DNA of 64,000 nucleotides from Oxalobacteraceae bacterium (GTDB lineage Bacteria > Pseudomonadota > Gammaproteobacteria > Burkholderiales > Burkholderiaceae_D). The position numbers were made by a program, and so were the translations under genes. Positions within the stretch are counted from its first letter, which is position 1. Every line of letters starts with the position of its first letter. Under the pieces are notes generated by a model. It worked only from the letters and a program-made list of their open reading frames with translations. It had not been told where the DNA came from and searched no databases. Positions 1 through 8,842 of the stretch are shown here, in pieces. Location: the NCBI GenBank assembly GCA_027490255.1, contig JAIXYM010000080.1:1-64000 (forward strand), read 5' to 3'.

Positions 1-1986
1 CGCGAGCAAACCTTGTTGTCCGAAACGCCCTCATCGGTGGGTGTGATTAATCGCAATACGATTGATTTCAACCGGCCATCCCACCCCCAGCAATTGTTGG
101 GGCAAATTCCCGGCGTGGCCATCGCGGTCACCAACGGCGAGGGCCATACGACGGCGATACGCCAGGGTTTTACGACGAGTCCCATGTACCTGTTCCTGGA
201 GGATGGCATTCCAGTGCGCGCCACCGGCAATTTCAATCACAACGCATTGTATGAACTCAATCTACCTTCCGCGGGTGGGGTCGAGGTCGTCCGAGGTATT
301 GGCTCGGCGCTGTATGGCTCGGATGCGATCGGCGGTTTGGTGAATGTCTTGTCTCGCACGCCGCGCGAGACGGCCGGTGCGGATGTCTCAGTTGAAGTAG
401 GAAGTTTTGGTTGGGGGCGTGTGTTGGGTGGTATCGATAGTGGTCGACGCGGGCCCAATGCCCTGCGTGCCGATCTGAATCTAACGCACACCGACGGCTG
501 GCGTGACAGCACGGCCTATGATCGGCAAAGCGTGAATCTGCGCTGGGATCATGAGTACGACTCGCAGACTTTGGTAAAAACTATTCTGGGAGGTACGCAC
601 ATTGACCAGCAGACGGGTGCGAACTCGGCATTGCCTCTAAGTTTGTATTTGAATGATCCGACCGTGAATCTGCGCTCGGCTGCGTATCGCAAGGTTGACG
701 CATTGCGTTTATCGTCGGCTATAGAGAAAGATTTGGGGCAGGGTATGCAACTGAGCTTTACCCCATATTTTCGCGATAACCGTATGGATCTGAATGGGTC
801 ATTCAATTTTCCAACCAATGCGCGCATAGAAAATACGCAGGTGCAATCCTACGGCGTGATGACTAAATTTCGCCAGAACTTCAGTGACAAAATGCGCACG
901 CGTCTGATTGCCGGTCTCGATCTGGATTACAGTCCCAGCCAGAGGCGAGAAGACAGAATCACACTATTGACTGATACGGTGGCTGGACAGACCCGCTACT
1001 ACAACTACACTTTAGGTGCTCGCATCTATGACTATGAGGTGACCTACAAAAGTGCAGCGCCTTATTTGCATTTTGAGTTATCACCCACTGATGTTCTGCG
1101 ACTGACTGCAGGTCTGCGCTATGACTATGCAAGCATGTCGATGCAGAACAATCTGGGGCAGAATAGAACGGTGAACAGCTTTTATCAATTGGCCGATACT
1201 TCAGTGAATTTTTCGCGGCTATCGCCAAAGCTGGGACTGACGTGGGCGATGAGCGAGTCATCGCATATGTTTGCCTCGTACAACCAGGGTTTTCGCACGC
1301 CTTCTGAAAATCAGCTGTTCCGTTCTGGTGCCACAGCGCTTACCGCTGCAGCGGCGGCATCAGCACTCCGTCCTATACTGGCCGAGCAATTCGAGATCGG
1401 CGTGCGGGGTGAAGTACAACGCTGGTCTTATGAGCTGGTCGCATATCAGTTGAAAAAGCAGGATGATCTTCTCGCGCAGCGTGACAGCAGTGGCGTTCCA
1501 GTACAGACGAATAATGGTAGTACCGAACACCAAGGCGTGGAGTTCGGACTGGGAACTGAGATCGTCCCCAAGTTGCGGCTGGATCTTGCAGCGTCCTATG
1601 CAAAGCATCGCTATCGTCAGTGGATTGTTGAAACCCAAACTGCACGATTTAATTATTCGGGTAACGAGATAGAAAATTCGCCTCGACTTCTGGCCAACAT
1701 GCGCCTGACATGGCAACCCGTCAAAGGTACGCAGGCGCAGTTGGAGTGGGTAGAACTCGGTTCCTATTATTTGGAAGCGAGCAATCTTCAAGGTAAATAT
1801 GACGGTCATCGTTTGTTCAATGCGCGCATCAGCACGCAGCTTGATCAGCACTGGTCTTGCTTTGCCCGTCTGACGAATCTGACTGACAAGCGCTATGCCG
1901 ACAGCGCATCGTATGCATCAAGCATGGCCATGTATTCCCCCGGTCTGCCGCGTGCTGTTTATCTGGGAGTACAAAGAACGTGGTGA
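1..1986 (+). CDS. TonB-dependent outer-membrane receptor, 5'-truncated by window edge
   Basis: The open frame runs in from base 1, so the signal peptide and TonB box are missing. The visible part begins inside the plug domain (SSVGVINR, LLGQIPGV, VEVVRG, GSALYGSDAIGG are classic plug motifs) and continues into a long beta-barrel with alternating aromatic strands. It ends in the typical receptor tail, with a NLTDKRY motif followed by a last strand close to a C-terminal Trp. Such receptors import scarce ligands (siderophores, haem, cobalamin, metals, sugars) across the outer membrane using TonB energy. The substrate cannot be read from sequence. The stop overlaps the start of the next gene, so the three genes to 3600 are probably one transcript. 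Confidence 0.93.
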   Translation, partial: REQTLLSETPSSVGVINRNTIDFNRPSHPQQLLGQIPGVAIAVTNGEGHTTAIRQGFTTSPMYLFLEDGIPVRATGNFNHNALYELNLPSAGGVEVVRGIGSALYGSDAIGGLVNVLSRTPRETAGADVSVEVGSFGWGRVLGGIDSGRRGPNALRADLNLTHTDGWRDSTAYDRQSVNLRWDHEYDSQTLVKTILGGTHIDQQTGANSALPLSLYLNDPTVNLRSAAYRKVDALRLSSAIEKDLGQGMQLSFTPYFRDNRMDLNGSFNFPTNARIENTQVQSYGVMTKFRQNFSDKMRTRLIAGLDLDYSPSQRREDRITLLTDTVAGQTRYYNYTLGARIYDYEVTYKSAAPYLHFELSPTDVLRLTAGLRYDYASMSMQNNLGQNRTVNSFYQLADTSVNFSRLSPKLGLTWAMSESSHMFASYNQGFRTPSENQLFRSGATALTAAAAASALRPILAEQFEIGVRGEVQRWSYELVAYQLKKQDDLLAQRDSSGVPVQTNNGSTEHQGVEFGLGTEIVPKLRLDLAASYAKHRYRQWIVETQTARFNYSGNEIENSPRLLANMRLTWQPVKGTQAQLEWVELGSYYLEASNLQGKYDGHRLFNARISTQLDQHWSCFARLTNLTDKRYADSASYASSMAMYSPGLPRAVYLGVQRTW

Positions 1987-3146
1987 AAAAGCTGATTAAA
2001 AATTCATTGTTTTTTCTGCTGTGGCTCTCGCTGACAGCCACAGCCCAGCAGCACAAGCATCATGCAGCACTTGCCACGGGTGCTGCTTTCGCACCTGATG
2101 GCAGTGTCGTTGTTGTGGGTGTCGATACAGGAAAATTATTCATCCAACGTCAATTGGCAAACGGTGAGTGGGGTCAGCGCAGACTGCTGGAGATTGGTGG
2201 CGATGCTGTCGCAACGAATGGTGACAATCGACCCAAAATCGCATTTGGTCCGTCTTCCGAGCTTGTGATCAGCTACACACATCCTCTAGCGAAACCCTAC
2301 ACCGGTGAAATTCGAATGTTACGTTCCGATGATGGTGGGCAGAATTTTTCACTGCCATTTACCGTACATCAGGACCGACAGATCATTACCCACCGTTTCG
2401 ATGCAATACAGTTTGATGCGCGGGGAGATTTATACACTTTCTGGATCGATAAACGCGATGCAGAGCAGGCGAGGCAGGCCGCGCAAGGCAATGCATCCGC
2501 TTATGATGGCGCAGCAATTTATTACAACATTGCTTCTGATGGGGGACGTCGTGTTAGTGAAGATCGCAAGCTCGCAGATTACAGCTGCGAGTGTTGTCGT
2601 ATCTCGCTGATTGCTGAGCCATTGGAAGGTGTTGCTGCGCTCTGGCGGCATGTCTTTGCAGGGAGTATCCGCGACCACGCATTTGCGCGTGTCTCGCGCA
2701 CGCAAGCGTCGGCACTGGTTCGCGCCAGCCATGACGATTGGGTGATACGCGCCTGTCCTCATCACGGACCTGCCGTTGCGCGCGCTGCCGAGGGTGGCTA
2801 TCACGCCGTCTGGTTTGGCGATCGCAAAGGCCAGCAACGGGTGCGTTACGGCAGACTGGATGCCGATGGGCGTGCTACCGACAAGGTGCTGGAATTGCCT
2901 GATGTGCGCGCCGAGCATCCCGATATGGTCAGCAGCGGTCAACGGGTGGTGATTGCGTGGCGCAGCTTTGATGGCGTCAACACACAGGTTAGTGTCTGGA
3001 TATCCGAGGATGATGGACGTCATTTCACGCTGCGACGGCTGCAATCGTCAGCCCTGGACAATGACTATCCCAGACTGATCGAGAGTAAGGGCAAAATAGC
3101 GCTGGTATGGCGAACTGAGAAAGAAATTCATGTCACGCATTTTTAA
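1980..3146 (+). CDS. Secreted Asp-box (BNR/sialidase-like) beta-propeller protein with CxCC motif
   Basis: A protein of 388 aa starting at GTG 1980 (or GTG 1983), overlapping the receptor stop. Residues 1-22 look like a Sec signal peptide (Lys-rich start, LFFLLWLSL core, then ATAQQ). Two Asp-box motifs of the S-x-D-x-G-x-x-F type are visible: RSDDGGQNF near residue 115 and SEDDGRHF near 343, which point to a sialidase-fold propeller. I do not see a convincing sialidase catalytic set, so enzymatic sialidase activity is not claimed. A CECC cluster near residue 205 is unusual for an exported propeller and could bind metal or form disulfides. It probably acts in the periplasm with the adjacent receptor and thioredoxin-like protein. 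Confidence 0.8.
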   Translation: MVKKLIKNSLFFLLWLSLTATAQQHKHHAALATGAAFAPDGSVVVVGVDTGKLFIQRQLANGEWGQRRLLEIGGDAVATNGDNRPKIAFGPSSELVISYTHPLAKPYTGEIRMLRSDDGGQNFSLPFTVHQDRQIITHRFDAIQFDARGDLYTFWIDKRDAEQARQAAQGNASAYDGAAIYYNIASDGGRRVSEDRKLADYSCECCRISLIAEPLEGVAALWRHVFAGSIRDHAFARVSRTQASALVRASHDDWVIRACPHHGPAVARAAEGGYHAVWFGDRKGQQRVRYGRLDADGRATDKVLELPDVRAEHPDMVSSGQRVVIAWRSFDGVNTQVSVWISEDDGRHFTLRRLQSSALDNDYPRLIESKGKIALVWRTEKEIHVTHF

Positions 3147-3600
3147 ATATGTCATCAGCTTCTTGATGCTGCTGTGCTCGCAGGTCTTTGCTGCACCAAC
3201 GACAGTGGAGACCTTCGATAAATCGACTTGGCCCGTCCTGCTCAGTCAGCACCGACAGTCAGCGATGATTGTGTTTTCGTCAGTCAGCTGTACTCATTGT
3301 CCCGGTGCGATCGAGCGACTCGCCGCGCGTCGCGCCGTAAGCCAGTCGGCAACGCGTCTGTATGTTGTGCTGATGGACAGTGAGGATGACGTGGCTGCGC
3401 TGAGCAGTTCGCATCATCGTCTTGCGGATCGCTTGTTTGCGTTTCGCGGTCGTGTGCAGCCTATCCAGTACGCGGTGAATCCGGATTGGCGTGGGATGAC
3501 GCCCTATATCGCCTATGTTGATGGCAAGGGTGGAGCACGCTTTGTGCTGGGTGAGCCAGACGAAAAAACGCTGGCGATCTGGCTAAAAAGTAAAAAATGA
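3130..3600 (+). CDS. Exported thioredoxin-fold protein
   Basis: A 156-aa protein whose start lies inside the end of the preceding gene (17-bp overlap), implying translational coupling. An N-terminal signal peptide is clear (VISFLMLLCSQVFAA). The mature part has a thioredoxin-like CTHC motif after a hydrophobic strand (MIVFSS) and a candidate cis-Pro loop (MTPYIAY) near residue 128. This fits a periplasmic thiol-disulfide protein. A partner may be the CECC-containing propeller protein encoded just upstream. It is too divergent to assign to DsbA, TlpA or ResA. Confidence 0.72.
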   Translation: MSRIFKYVISFLMLLCSQVFAAPTTVETFDKSTWPVLLSQHRQSAMIVFSSVSCTHCPGAIERLAARRAVSQSATRLYVVLMDSEDDVAALSSSHHRLADRLFAFRGRVQPIQYAVNPDWRGMTPYIAYVDGKGGARFVLGEPDEKTLAIWLKSKK

Positions 3601-3611
3601 ACTTGAATAAA

Positions 3612-3637
3612 AAACGGATACCCGCAGGTATCCGTTT
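3612..3637. terminator. Bidirectional hairpin terminator between convergent genes
   Basis: An 11-bp perfect stem (3612-3622 with 3627-3637) closes a CGCA loop. It lies between convergent genes ending at 3600 and 3659. The minus-strand exit is T-rich (TTTATTC); the plus-strand exit has only a short T run, so efficiency may differ by direction. Confidence 0.75.
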
Positions 3638-3658
3638 CAGTAGTCTATTTCAACAGAG

Positions 3659-4714
3659 TTAATCGAAGACCGGCGATTCCACACCCAAAATTTTATGCAG
3701 CTTCGGCGAAGTCGTCGTGTACTGCATGTGAATTTTTTTCTCGGGGAAGATGTACGGTGCAGCACCAAAAGCCGCCAGTGCAGCTTCGTGAAAGCCCGAG
3801 AGAATCAGTTTTTTCTTGCCAGGGTAGACGTTGATATCACCCACCGCAAAAATACCGGGCACGTTGGTTTCAAATTTTTCCGTGTCGACTTTGAGCTGCT
3901 TGCGCTCAATGTCCAGCCCCCATTCGGCAATTGGGCCCAGCTTGGGCGACAGACCAAAGAAAACCAGCAAGTCATCCAATGGCAGACGTCGCGTGACGCC
4001 ATCAGCACCCGTGACCTTGATCTCGGTGAGCTTGTCGTCGCTGGATTCGAAGCCGGTCACCTGACCGATCACGAGTTGCATTTCGAATTGCTCGCAAAGC
4101 TCTTTCATTTTTGCGACAGAGGCTGGCGCCGCGCGGAACTCATCACGACGATGCAGAAGAATCACGGATTCTGCCTTACCCTGAAGGTTGAGTGCCCAGT
4201 CCAGCGCCGAATCACCGCCACCGCAAATGACGATATTGCGGCCAGCAAAGCGAGCCGGATCTTTCACGCGGTAGAACAACTGCGTGCCTTCGAAAGCCTC
4301 GATGCCATCGACCTTGATCGTGCGGGGCTGGAATGAGCCTACGCCGGCGGCGATGAAAATAGTTTTGGTGATGAAGCGGGTACCGATTGAGGTTTCCAGA
4401 TCAAAGCGGCCATCATCGCGTTTTTGTACCAGCGTGACTTCCTGACCCAGATGAAAGGTGGGCTCAAACGGTTCGATCTGCTTGAGTAAATTGTCGGTCA
4501 GCTCTTGCCCAGTGCAGACAGGTACTGCTGGTATGTCGTAAATCGGTTTGTCTGGATAAAGTTCAACGCACTGACCGCCGACGGCAGCGAGTGAATCGAT
4601 CACATGGGCTTTGATTTCCAGCAGGCCCAGCTCGAAGACCTGAAACAGGCCAACGGGTCCGGCACCGACAATCACGGCGTCGGTTTCAATGGGAGTTTTT
4701 ACAGAGGTGTTCAT
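3659..4714 (-). CDS. Ferredoxin/flavodoxin-NADP reductase, thioredoxin-reductase-like type
   Basis: A 351-aa FAD/NAD(P)H oxidoreductase of the compact TrxR-like ferredoxin-NADP reductase family. The FAD-binding GAGPVG is at residues 17-22, followed by the VGGQC and [13 protein letters not shown] stretch typical of this group. The NADP-binding GGGDSALDW and the C-terminal FAD site FAVGDI are present. The CxxC redox motif of true thioredoxin reductase is absent at the expected place, which favours ferredoxin reductase. The ATG at 4714 is preferred; an in-frame TTG at 4759 would add residues unlike the family. The seven-iron ferredoxin gene fdxA lies just upstream on the same strand, a likely redox partner. 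Confidence 0.92.
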   Translation of the reverse strand: MNTSVKTPIETDAVIVGAGPVGLFQVFELGLLEIKAHVIDSLAAVGGQCVELYPDKPIYDIPAVPVCTGQELTDNLLKQIEPFEPTFHLGQEVTLVQKRDDGRFDLETSIGTRFITKTIFIAAGVGSFQPRTIKVDGIEAFEGTQLFYRVKDPARFAGRNIVICGGGDSALDWALNLQGKAESVILLHRRDEFRAAPASVAKMKELCEQFEMQLVIGQVTGFESSDDKLTEIKVTGADGVTRRLPLDDLLVFFGLSPKLGPIAEWGLDIERKQLKVDTEKFETNVPGIFAVGDINVYPGKKKLILSGFHEAALAAFGAAPYIFPEKKIHMQYTTTSPKLHKILGVESPVFD

Positions 4715-4759
4715 TCGAGTCAGAGAAGTTGGATGCTTTAGAGCTAGATAACGTACCAA

Positions 4760-4777
4760 CCCCGGCCTAGGCCGGGG
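4760..4777 (-). repeat. 18-bp perfect palindrome between fdxA and the reductase gene
   Basis: CCCCGGCC-TA-GGCCGGGG is fully self-complementary and very GC-rich. It sits in the gap after fdxA (minus strand) and before the reductase start. There is no T run, so it may be a weak terminator or an RNA-stabilising hairpin that sets the ratio of the two proteins. Confidence 0.6.
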
Positions 4778-4821
4778 CTGAAGATGAATTACACGGCGCC
4801 CTTTTCAGGCATCCGGTGAGA

Positions 4822-5145
4822 TCAGCGTTCGAGATACTGCAATTTTTCCTTGGTGTCTTTCCACTCTTCGGCATCGGCGAGTGGCGCTTTAGACTTGGTG
4901 ATCGACGGCCATTTACGAGCCAGGTCGACATTAAGTTTGATGAACTGCTGTTGATCAGCCGGTACGTCTTCTTCAGCGTAGATCGCGTTGACTGGGCACT
5001 CGGCGACGCAAACTGCGCAGTCGATGCATTCATCGGGATCGATGGAGAGGAAATTAGGTCCCTCGCGGAAGCAATCCACAGGGCAGACATCTACGCAGTC
5101 CGTGTAACGGCAGCGGATGCATGATTCGGTCACGACGTGGGTCAT
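4822..5145 (-). CDS. fdxA: Seven-iron ferredoxin FdxA ([3Fe-4S][4Fe-4S])
   Basis: A 107-aa ferredoxin of the usual length for the Azotobacter FdI/FdxA family. The first cluster motif begins at Cys9 (CIRCRYTDC, then VCP) and the second is [11 protein letters not shown], giving the Cys pattern of a mixed 3Fe/4Fe protein. The conserved C-terminal tail (NVDLARKWP, then PLADAEEW) is present. It is a soluble low-potential electron carrier. The TrxR-like ferredoxin reductase follows on the same strand after about 107 bp, suggesting a working pair. Confidence 0.96.
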   Translation of the reverse strand: MTHVVTESCIRCRYTDCVDVCPVDCFREGPNFLSIDPDECIDCAVCVAECPVNAIYAEEDVPADQQQFIKLNVDLARKWPSITKSKAPLADAEEWKDTKEKLQYLER

Positions 5146-5485
5146 ACAACAGTCCTATCTGTGAATATTTTTAAAACAAAAGTGCAGAAAAACAGCCGGA
5201 AACACCCCGCAAAACCCGAGACCTTACCCGTAAGGCACGCCCCGGATGAAGGGGATTTTTCTGGCCGTCAAAGGCTCAAGCGCACCTTTTTGGCAAAGCG
5301 TTGTATTTTAAGACAAATTGTATGCCCTCACACGGTTCGCTTAGATGATTTTTGAATATGCAAATACGTTCCCGGCCCTTGGGCCGTGAATATTTTGGCA
5401 TCGTCGTCTGAAATAAAATCAAGCGCGCAGTTCGGCGTGGTGTTCTTTACCGGGATAAAATCGGCCGGCTACAAGAGGGGAATCC
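5146..5485. other. Intergenic region between divergent fdxA and lutC
   Basis: No gene is supported here. It must hold the promoters for fdxA (leftward) and lutC (rightward). The only clear structure is a short inverted repeat at 5222-5235 (CCTTAC-CC-GTAAGG), which could be an operator or a small hairpin. I found no promoter with good -35/-10 spacing. Confidence 0.5.
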
Positions 5486-6148
5486 ATGGACACATCCGCC
5501 GCACGACAGGCGATTTTCAGCCGCATTCGCAAAGCCCAGAACCGAGCACCCGAGCCAACGCCGGCGGAGCTTGCCCAAGTCAGCGACTATCTGGGTCACC
5601 ACGAGGCTGGCCCCAGACCCGATCTCGGCCATGATCTGGTCGAGCGTTTTCGTGCCCAAGCCTTACGGACTTCGCAGACCGTAGACGAGGTGGCAAATCT
5701 GGATGATGTGCCGGCAGCGGCTGCACGATACATCGATAGCATCGGTGTGGCTAAATCGGCAATCGCTTGGCAGTCGCTCACCACGCTGCCTTGGCAGGCA
5801 TCCGGTATCCGTGTGGATTTCCGGCCGCCAGTCGACAAAGATCTGGTCGGCATTACCGGCTGTTTTTGCGCTGTGGCCGAGACCGGTACCCTGATGCTGC
5901 TGTCTGGTGCGGACACTTTCGCATCGGCGGCGCTGCTTCCGGAAACCCATATTGCTATCGTGCCTTTGTCGCGTGTGGTGGGTTCTATCGAGGACGCGTT
6001 TGCGCTTGCCAAAAAAGAGCGCGGCGAGCTGCCGCGCGCGACCAATTTCATTTCCGGACCCTCACGTACCGGAGATATTGAGCAGACGATTGTGCTGGGT
6101 GCGCACGGCCCCTACCGGGTGCACGTGATTCTGGTGCGTGACGTCTAA
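5486..6148 (+). CDS. lutC: LUD-domain lactate utilization protein C
   Basis: A 220-aa LutC/YkgG-type protein. Family signatures include the N-terminal ARQAIFSRIRKA helix, the GITGCFCAVAETGTLML block and the ending SGPSRTGDIEQTIVLGAHGP, all typical of LUD domains. LutC works with LutA and LutB in an iron-sulfur complex oxidising L-lactate to pyruvate. Here lutC stands apart: lutA and lutB lie about 12 kb away at 17867-20016. A D-2-hydroxyacid reductase follows immediately. An SD-like GAGGGGAA lies just before the ATG. Confidence 0.92.
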   Translation: MDTSAARQAIFSRIRKAQNRAPEPTPAELAQVSDYLGHHEAGPRPDLGHDLVERFRAQALRTSQTVDEVANLDDVPAAAARYIDSIGVAKSAIAWQSLTTLPWQASGIRVDFRPPVDKDLVGITGCFCAVAETGTLMLLSGADTFASAALLPETHIAIVPLSRVVGSIEDAFALAKKERGELPRATNFISGPSRTGDIEQTIVLGAHGPYRVHVILVRDV

Positions 6149-6189
6149 GCATGATGTTTGATCGTGACGCCTGAGCATGACGTCTGAAT
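6137..6189 (+). repeat. Imperfect 26-bp tandem duplication at the lutC/reductase junction
   Basis: Two adjacent copies (6137-6162 and 6163-6189) share CGTGACG, AGCATGA and further bases with about four substitutions and one extra base. Copy 1 contains the last lutC codons and stop; copy 2 contains the ATG at 6177 of the next gene. A local duplication has therefore created the spacer and possibly the annotated start. Confidence 0.75.
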
Positions 6190-7181
6190 CAAGGGGAGCT
6201 CAACTGAAGCCGAAAATTCTCGTCACGCGCGCAGTATTTCAGCAAGTGATTGATCATCTGTCGCAATATTTTGATGTCGATTCAAACCAATCGGACGAAG
6301 TTTTTTCCGAAGCTGAGCTGATAAGGCGGTTGCAGGGGAAGGCGGGTGTCTATGCCAATCCTACCAACCTCATGTCGGCTGAGGTCATACGCAGCGCACC
6401 TGAGCTTCGCGCGATCAGCAACATGGCGGTGGGCTACAACAATATTGATGTCGCCGCTGCGACAGCCGCAGGCATCATGGTGACCAACACACCGGATGTG
6501 CTCAACGAGACCACCGCTGATTTTGGCTGGACCCTGCTGATGGCGACGGCGCGACGCGTGACGGAATCGGAGCATTATCTGCGCGCCGGGCTATGGAAAA
6601 AATGGAACTATGACAGTTTCATGGGTGTGGATGTGCATGGCAGCACCCTGGGTGTTATTGGCATGGGCCGCATCGGCCGGGCGGTTGCGCGACGTTCGAT
6701 GGGTTTCAATATGAAAGTCATCTACAACAACCGTTCGCGTCTGGCACCCGAGCTGGAAGCCGAAGCGAACAACGCGCGGCACGTGAGTCGCGAAGAGCTC
6801 TTGCGCAATGCCGACCATGTGGTGCTAGTGCTGCCCTACTCGACAGAGTCGCATCATCTGATCGGTGCAGCCGAGCTGGCGTTGATGAAGCCGACGGCAA
6901 CGCTGATCAATATCGCGCGTGGTGGTATTGTCGATGATGCTGCGCTGATTGAAGCGCTCAGCGCCGGGAAAATCGCTGCAGCGGGTCTGGATGTATTCGA
7001 AAATGAGCCAGCATTTAATCCCGGCTTTCTGAAGCTGAGTAATGTGGTGCTTACGCCTCACATCGGTAGCGCCTCTGGTTCGACGCGCCGCGCAATGGCG
7101 GACTGCGCTGCGGACAATTTGATTGCTGCGCTCTCCGGTCATCGTCCACCGAATTTGCTGAACCCAGAATCATTCAAATAA
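6177..7181 (+). CDS. D-isomer-specific 2-hydroxyacid dehydrogenase (glyoxylate/hydroxypyruvate reductase-like)
   Basis: A 334-aa protein with the two-domain D-2-hydroxyacid dehydrogenase layout. It has the catalytic-domain signature of the GhrB group (SNMAVGYNNIDV), a Rossmann glycine motif GMGRIGRAVA, the substrate Arg in NIARGG, the catalytic Glu region (DVFENEP) and catalytic His in LTPHIGS. It probably reduces glyoxylate, hydroxypyruvate or a 2-ketogluconate-type acid with NAD(P)H. The start is uncertain: ATG 6177 has no good SD and sits in a duplication, whereas a strong AAGGGGAG at 6191-6198 precedes codon CTG at 6205, which begins the conserved KPKILVTR region. Confidence 0.9.
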   Translation: MTSESRGAQLKPKILVTRAVFQQVIDHLSQYFDVDSNQSDEVFSEAELIRRLQGKAGVYANPTNLMSAEVIRSAPELRAISNMAVGYNNIDVAAATAAGIMVTNTPDVLNETTADFGWTLLMATARRVTESEHYLRAGLWKKWNYDSFMGVDVHGSTLGVIGMGRIGRAVARRSMGFNMKVIYNNRSRLAPELEAEANNARHVSREELLRNADHVVLVLPYSTESHHLIGAAELALMKPTATLINIARGGIVDDAALIEALSAGKIAAAGLDVFENEPAFNPGFLKLSNVVLTPHIGSASGSTRRAMADCAADNLIAALSGHRPPNLLNPESFK

Positions 7182-7214
7182 CAACCAACACGCTCGATAG
7201 GGCAGGAGATAACG

Positions 7215-7514
7215 ATGGCCGATTTCACGATTGTTCAGCAGCACAGCTTGTCAATGGAGGGAGCTCGCGCTGCCGCACAAAAAGTGGCTGACCAGATGGC
7301 GGTTGATTATGAAATGACGCACCAGTGGGTAGGTGACGTACTCGAGTTCAAGCGTAGCGGCTTTTCCGGGACGCTCGCGCTCTCGGAAGGTAGTGTTCAG
7401 CTTGAGGTCGTGCTTGGTTTCATGCTGCGCGGCTTCGCGAAAAAAATTGAAGAGCAAGTGAGCAAGAACATGAACAAAGTGTTCTGCGGCGACGCCGAGC
7501 AGGATGCCGCCTAA
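7215..7514 (+). CDS. Polyhydroxyalkanoic acid system family protein
   Basis: A 99-aa protein with the features of the PHA_gran_rgn family: MADFTIVQQHSL start, alternating strands and helices, LEVVLGFMLRGF centre and a charged C-terminal helix (KIEEQVSKNMNKVF). Members are found near PHA granule genes in beta- and gammaproteobacteria; their biochemical role is unclear. AGGAGAT lies upstream of the ATG. It follows the hydroxyacid reductase by 33 bp and may be cotranscribed. A phasin gene lies 3 kb away, supporting PHA storage in this organism. Confidence 0.85.
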   Translation: MADFTIVQQHSLSMEGARAAAQKVADQMAVDYEMTHQWVGDVLEFKRSGFSGTLALSEGSVQLEVVLGFMLRGFAKKIEEQVSKNMNKVFCGDAEQDAA

Positions 7515-7516
7515 AA

Positions 7517-7550
7517 GTGCGCAAGCGGGCCTGCCGGCCCGCTCTTGCAC
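7517..7550. terminator. Long GC-rich bidirectional hairpin
   Basis: AGCGGGCC-TGCC-GGCCCGCT forms a perfect core stem, extended by CAAG/CTTG and GTGC/GCAC with small bulges. It fills the gap between convergent genes ending at 7514 and 7554, so it can end transcription from both sides. Confidence 0.8.
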
Positions 7551-7553
7551 TGA

Positions 7554-7910
7554 TTAGACTTCCAGCAATTCCACATCAAAAATCAGAGTCGCATGGGGCG
7601 GAATCACGCCACCGGCACCGCGCGCGCCGTAGCCAAGCGCTGATGGGATGACCAGTCGGCGTTTGCCGCCGACCTTCATGCCTTGCACGCCCTGATCCCA
7701 GCCTTGAATGACTTGGCCGGCGCCGAGTGAGAACTCGAAGGGTTCATCACGATCTACGCTGGAATCAAATTTCTCTCCGGGGCTACCATCGTCGTTTTGC
7801 AGCCATCCTGTGTAGTGAACCGAGACAAACTGGCCCGCAGCCGCCTCGGCGCCATCGCCAACGGTCAGTTCTTCGTATTGCAGGCCGGAGGCCGTCATGA
7901 TCAGGGACAT
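7554..7910 (-). CDS. FKBP-type peptidyl-prolyl cis-trans isomerase
   Basis: A 118-aa single-domain FKBP. Family motifs include [32 protein letters not shown], the RRLVIP strand, [12 protein letters not shown] and LIFDVELL. The aromatic pocket residues for proline binding (Tyr, Asp, Phe, Trp) are all visible. No signal peptide, so it is likely a cytoplasmic folding helper. The ATG at 7910 is chosen because AGGAAAG lies just upstream; a TTG at 7937 would only add a short unconserved leader. Confidence 0.95.
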   Translation of the reverse strand: MSLIMTASGLQYEELTVGDGAEAAAGQFVSVHYTGWLQNDDGSPGEKFDSSVDRDEPFEFSLGAGQVIQGWDQGVQGMKVGGKRRLVIPSALGYGARGAGGVIPPHATLIFDVELLEV

Positions 7911-7985
7911 GATCTTTCCTTCATGGTTGGTCAACAAGAGTCCGGCATTCTAGCAGCCACGACCCTCTTATAATGCTGGACGACC

Positions 7986-8822
7986 ATGATGCCTCTTTTT
8001 ACCTCCCTCTTGCGCGCCATCGCCTCTCAGCTGCACTTCCGGATGCTGCTCCTGACACTATTGCCCTTGTTAATAGGGCTAGTGCTGTGGGGTCTGCTGC
8101 TGTGGCAAGGACTTCAGCCACTCATAGACCAGTTGCATCAGTGGTTCTCCGATTATTCGCTGTTCAGGGAAGTGGGTGAGCGGATGGATGCTTGGGGTCT
8201 GTCAGCGATCAGAACGCTGATGGTGCCATTGCTAGCGATGTGGCTTTTGCTACCGCTGATGATTCTGAGCGCATTGTTACTCGTTGTCTTGTTGTCCATG
8301 CCCGCTATCGCGCGCCATGTCGCGGTAAATTATTACCCTCAGCTCGTCATGCGCCACGGTGGTTCCTTTGCCGGCAGCTTGTGGATTTCCTTGTCATCGT
8401 TCACCGTGTTTCTGATCATCTGGCTAGTCACGTTGCCGCTGAACCTCGTACCTTTGTTTGCGCTGTGTATTCAGCCATTGCTCTGGGGTTGGTTGACCAG
8501 TCGGGTGATGGCCTATGATGCGCTGGCCGATTTTGCAGATGCTGATGAGCGCCGCGCGATATTGAATCGACAGCGTTGGCCTTTGCTGGCCATCGGCGTG
8601 GCGACGGGCAGTCTCGGTGCAATACCCGGTTTGTTATGGCTGGGTGGCGTGGTTTCGGTGATTCTGTTTCCGCTGCTGGCAGCGCTGGCGATTTGGCTTT
8701 ATCTGCTGGTTTTCGTGTTCAGCGGTTTGTGGTTCCAGCATTACTGCCTTGATGCGCTGGGCCGCTTGCGCAGCACGCCGATGAGTGCCGATGATCCTGG
8801 CCGCATCATCGATATCAACTAA
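7986..8822 (+). CDS. EI24-domain integral membrane protein
   Basis: A 278-aa protein with about six hydrophobic segments (near residues 20-42, 76-103, 130-165, 200-255). The overall layout, with LSMPAIARHVAVNYYP and LWGWLTSRVMAYDALADFA, matches the EI24/CysZ-like superfamily found in Burkholderiales. The role is unknown; CysZ relatives import sulfate, but nothing here ties this gene to sulfur metabolism. It starts with tandem ATG codons. The CinA-like gene follows after 20 bp, suggesting cotranscription. Confidence 0.82.
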   Translation: MMPLFTSLLRAIASQLHFRMLLLTLLPLLIGLVLWGLLLWQGLQPLIDQLHQWFSDYSLFREVGERMDAWGLSAIRTLMVPLLAMWLLLPLMILSALLLVVLLSMPAIARHVAVNYYPQLVMRHGGSFAGSLWISLSSFTVFLIIWLVTLPLNLVPLFALCIQPLLWGWLTSRVMAYDALADFADADERRAILNRQRWPLLAIGVATGSLGAIPGLLWLGGVVSVILFPLLAALAIWLYLLVFVFSGLWFQHYCLDALGRLRSTPMSADDPGRIIDIN

Positions 8823-8842
8823 TCTCTCTGAATGGGTAATGT

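Noticed and set aside
1980-3146. Active sialidase
   Set aside because: Asp-boxes show the fold only; the catalytic Arg triad, Tyr and Glu of true sialidases were not identified, and the neighbours do not suggest sialic acid use.
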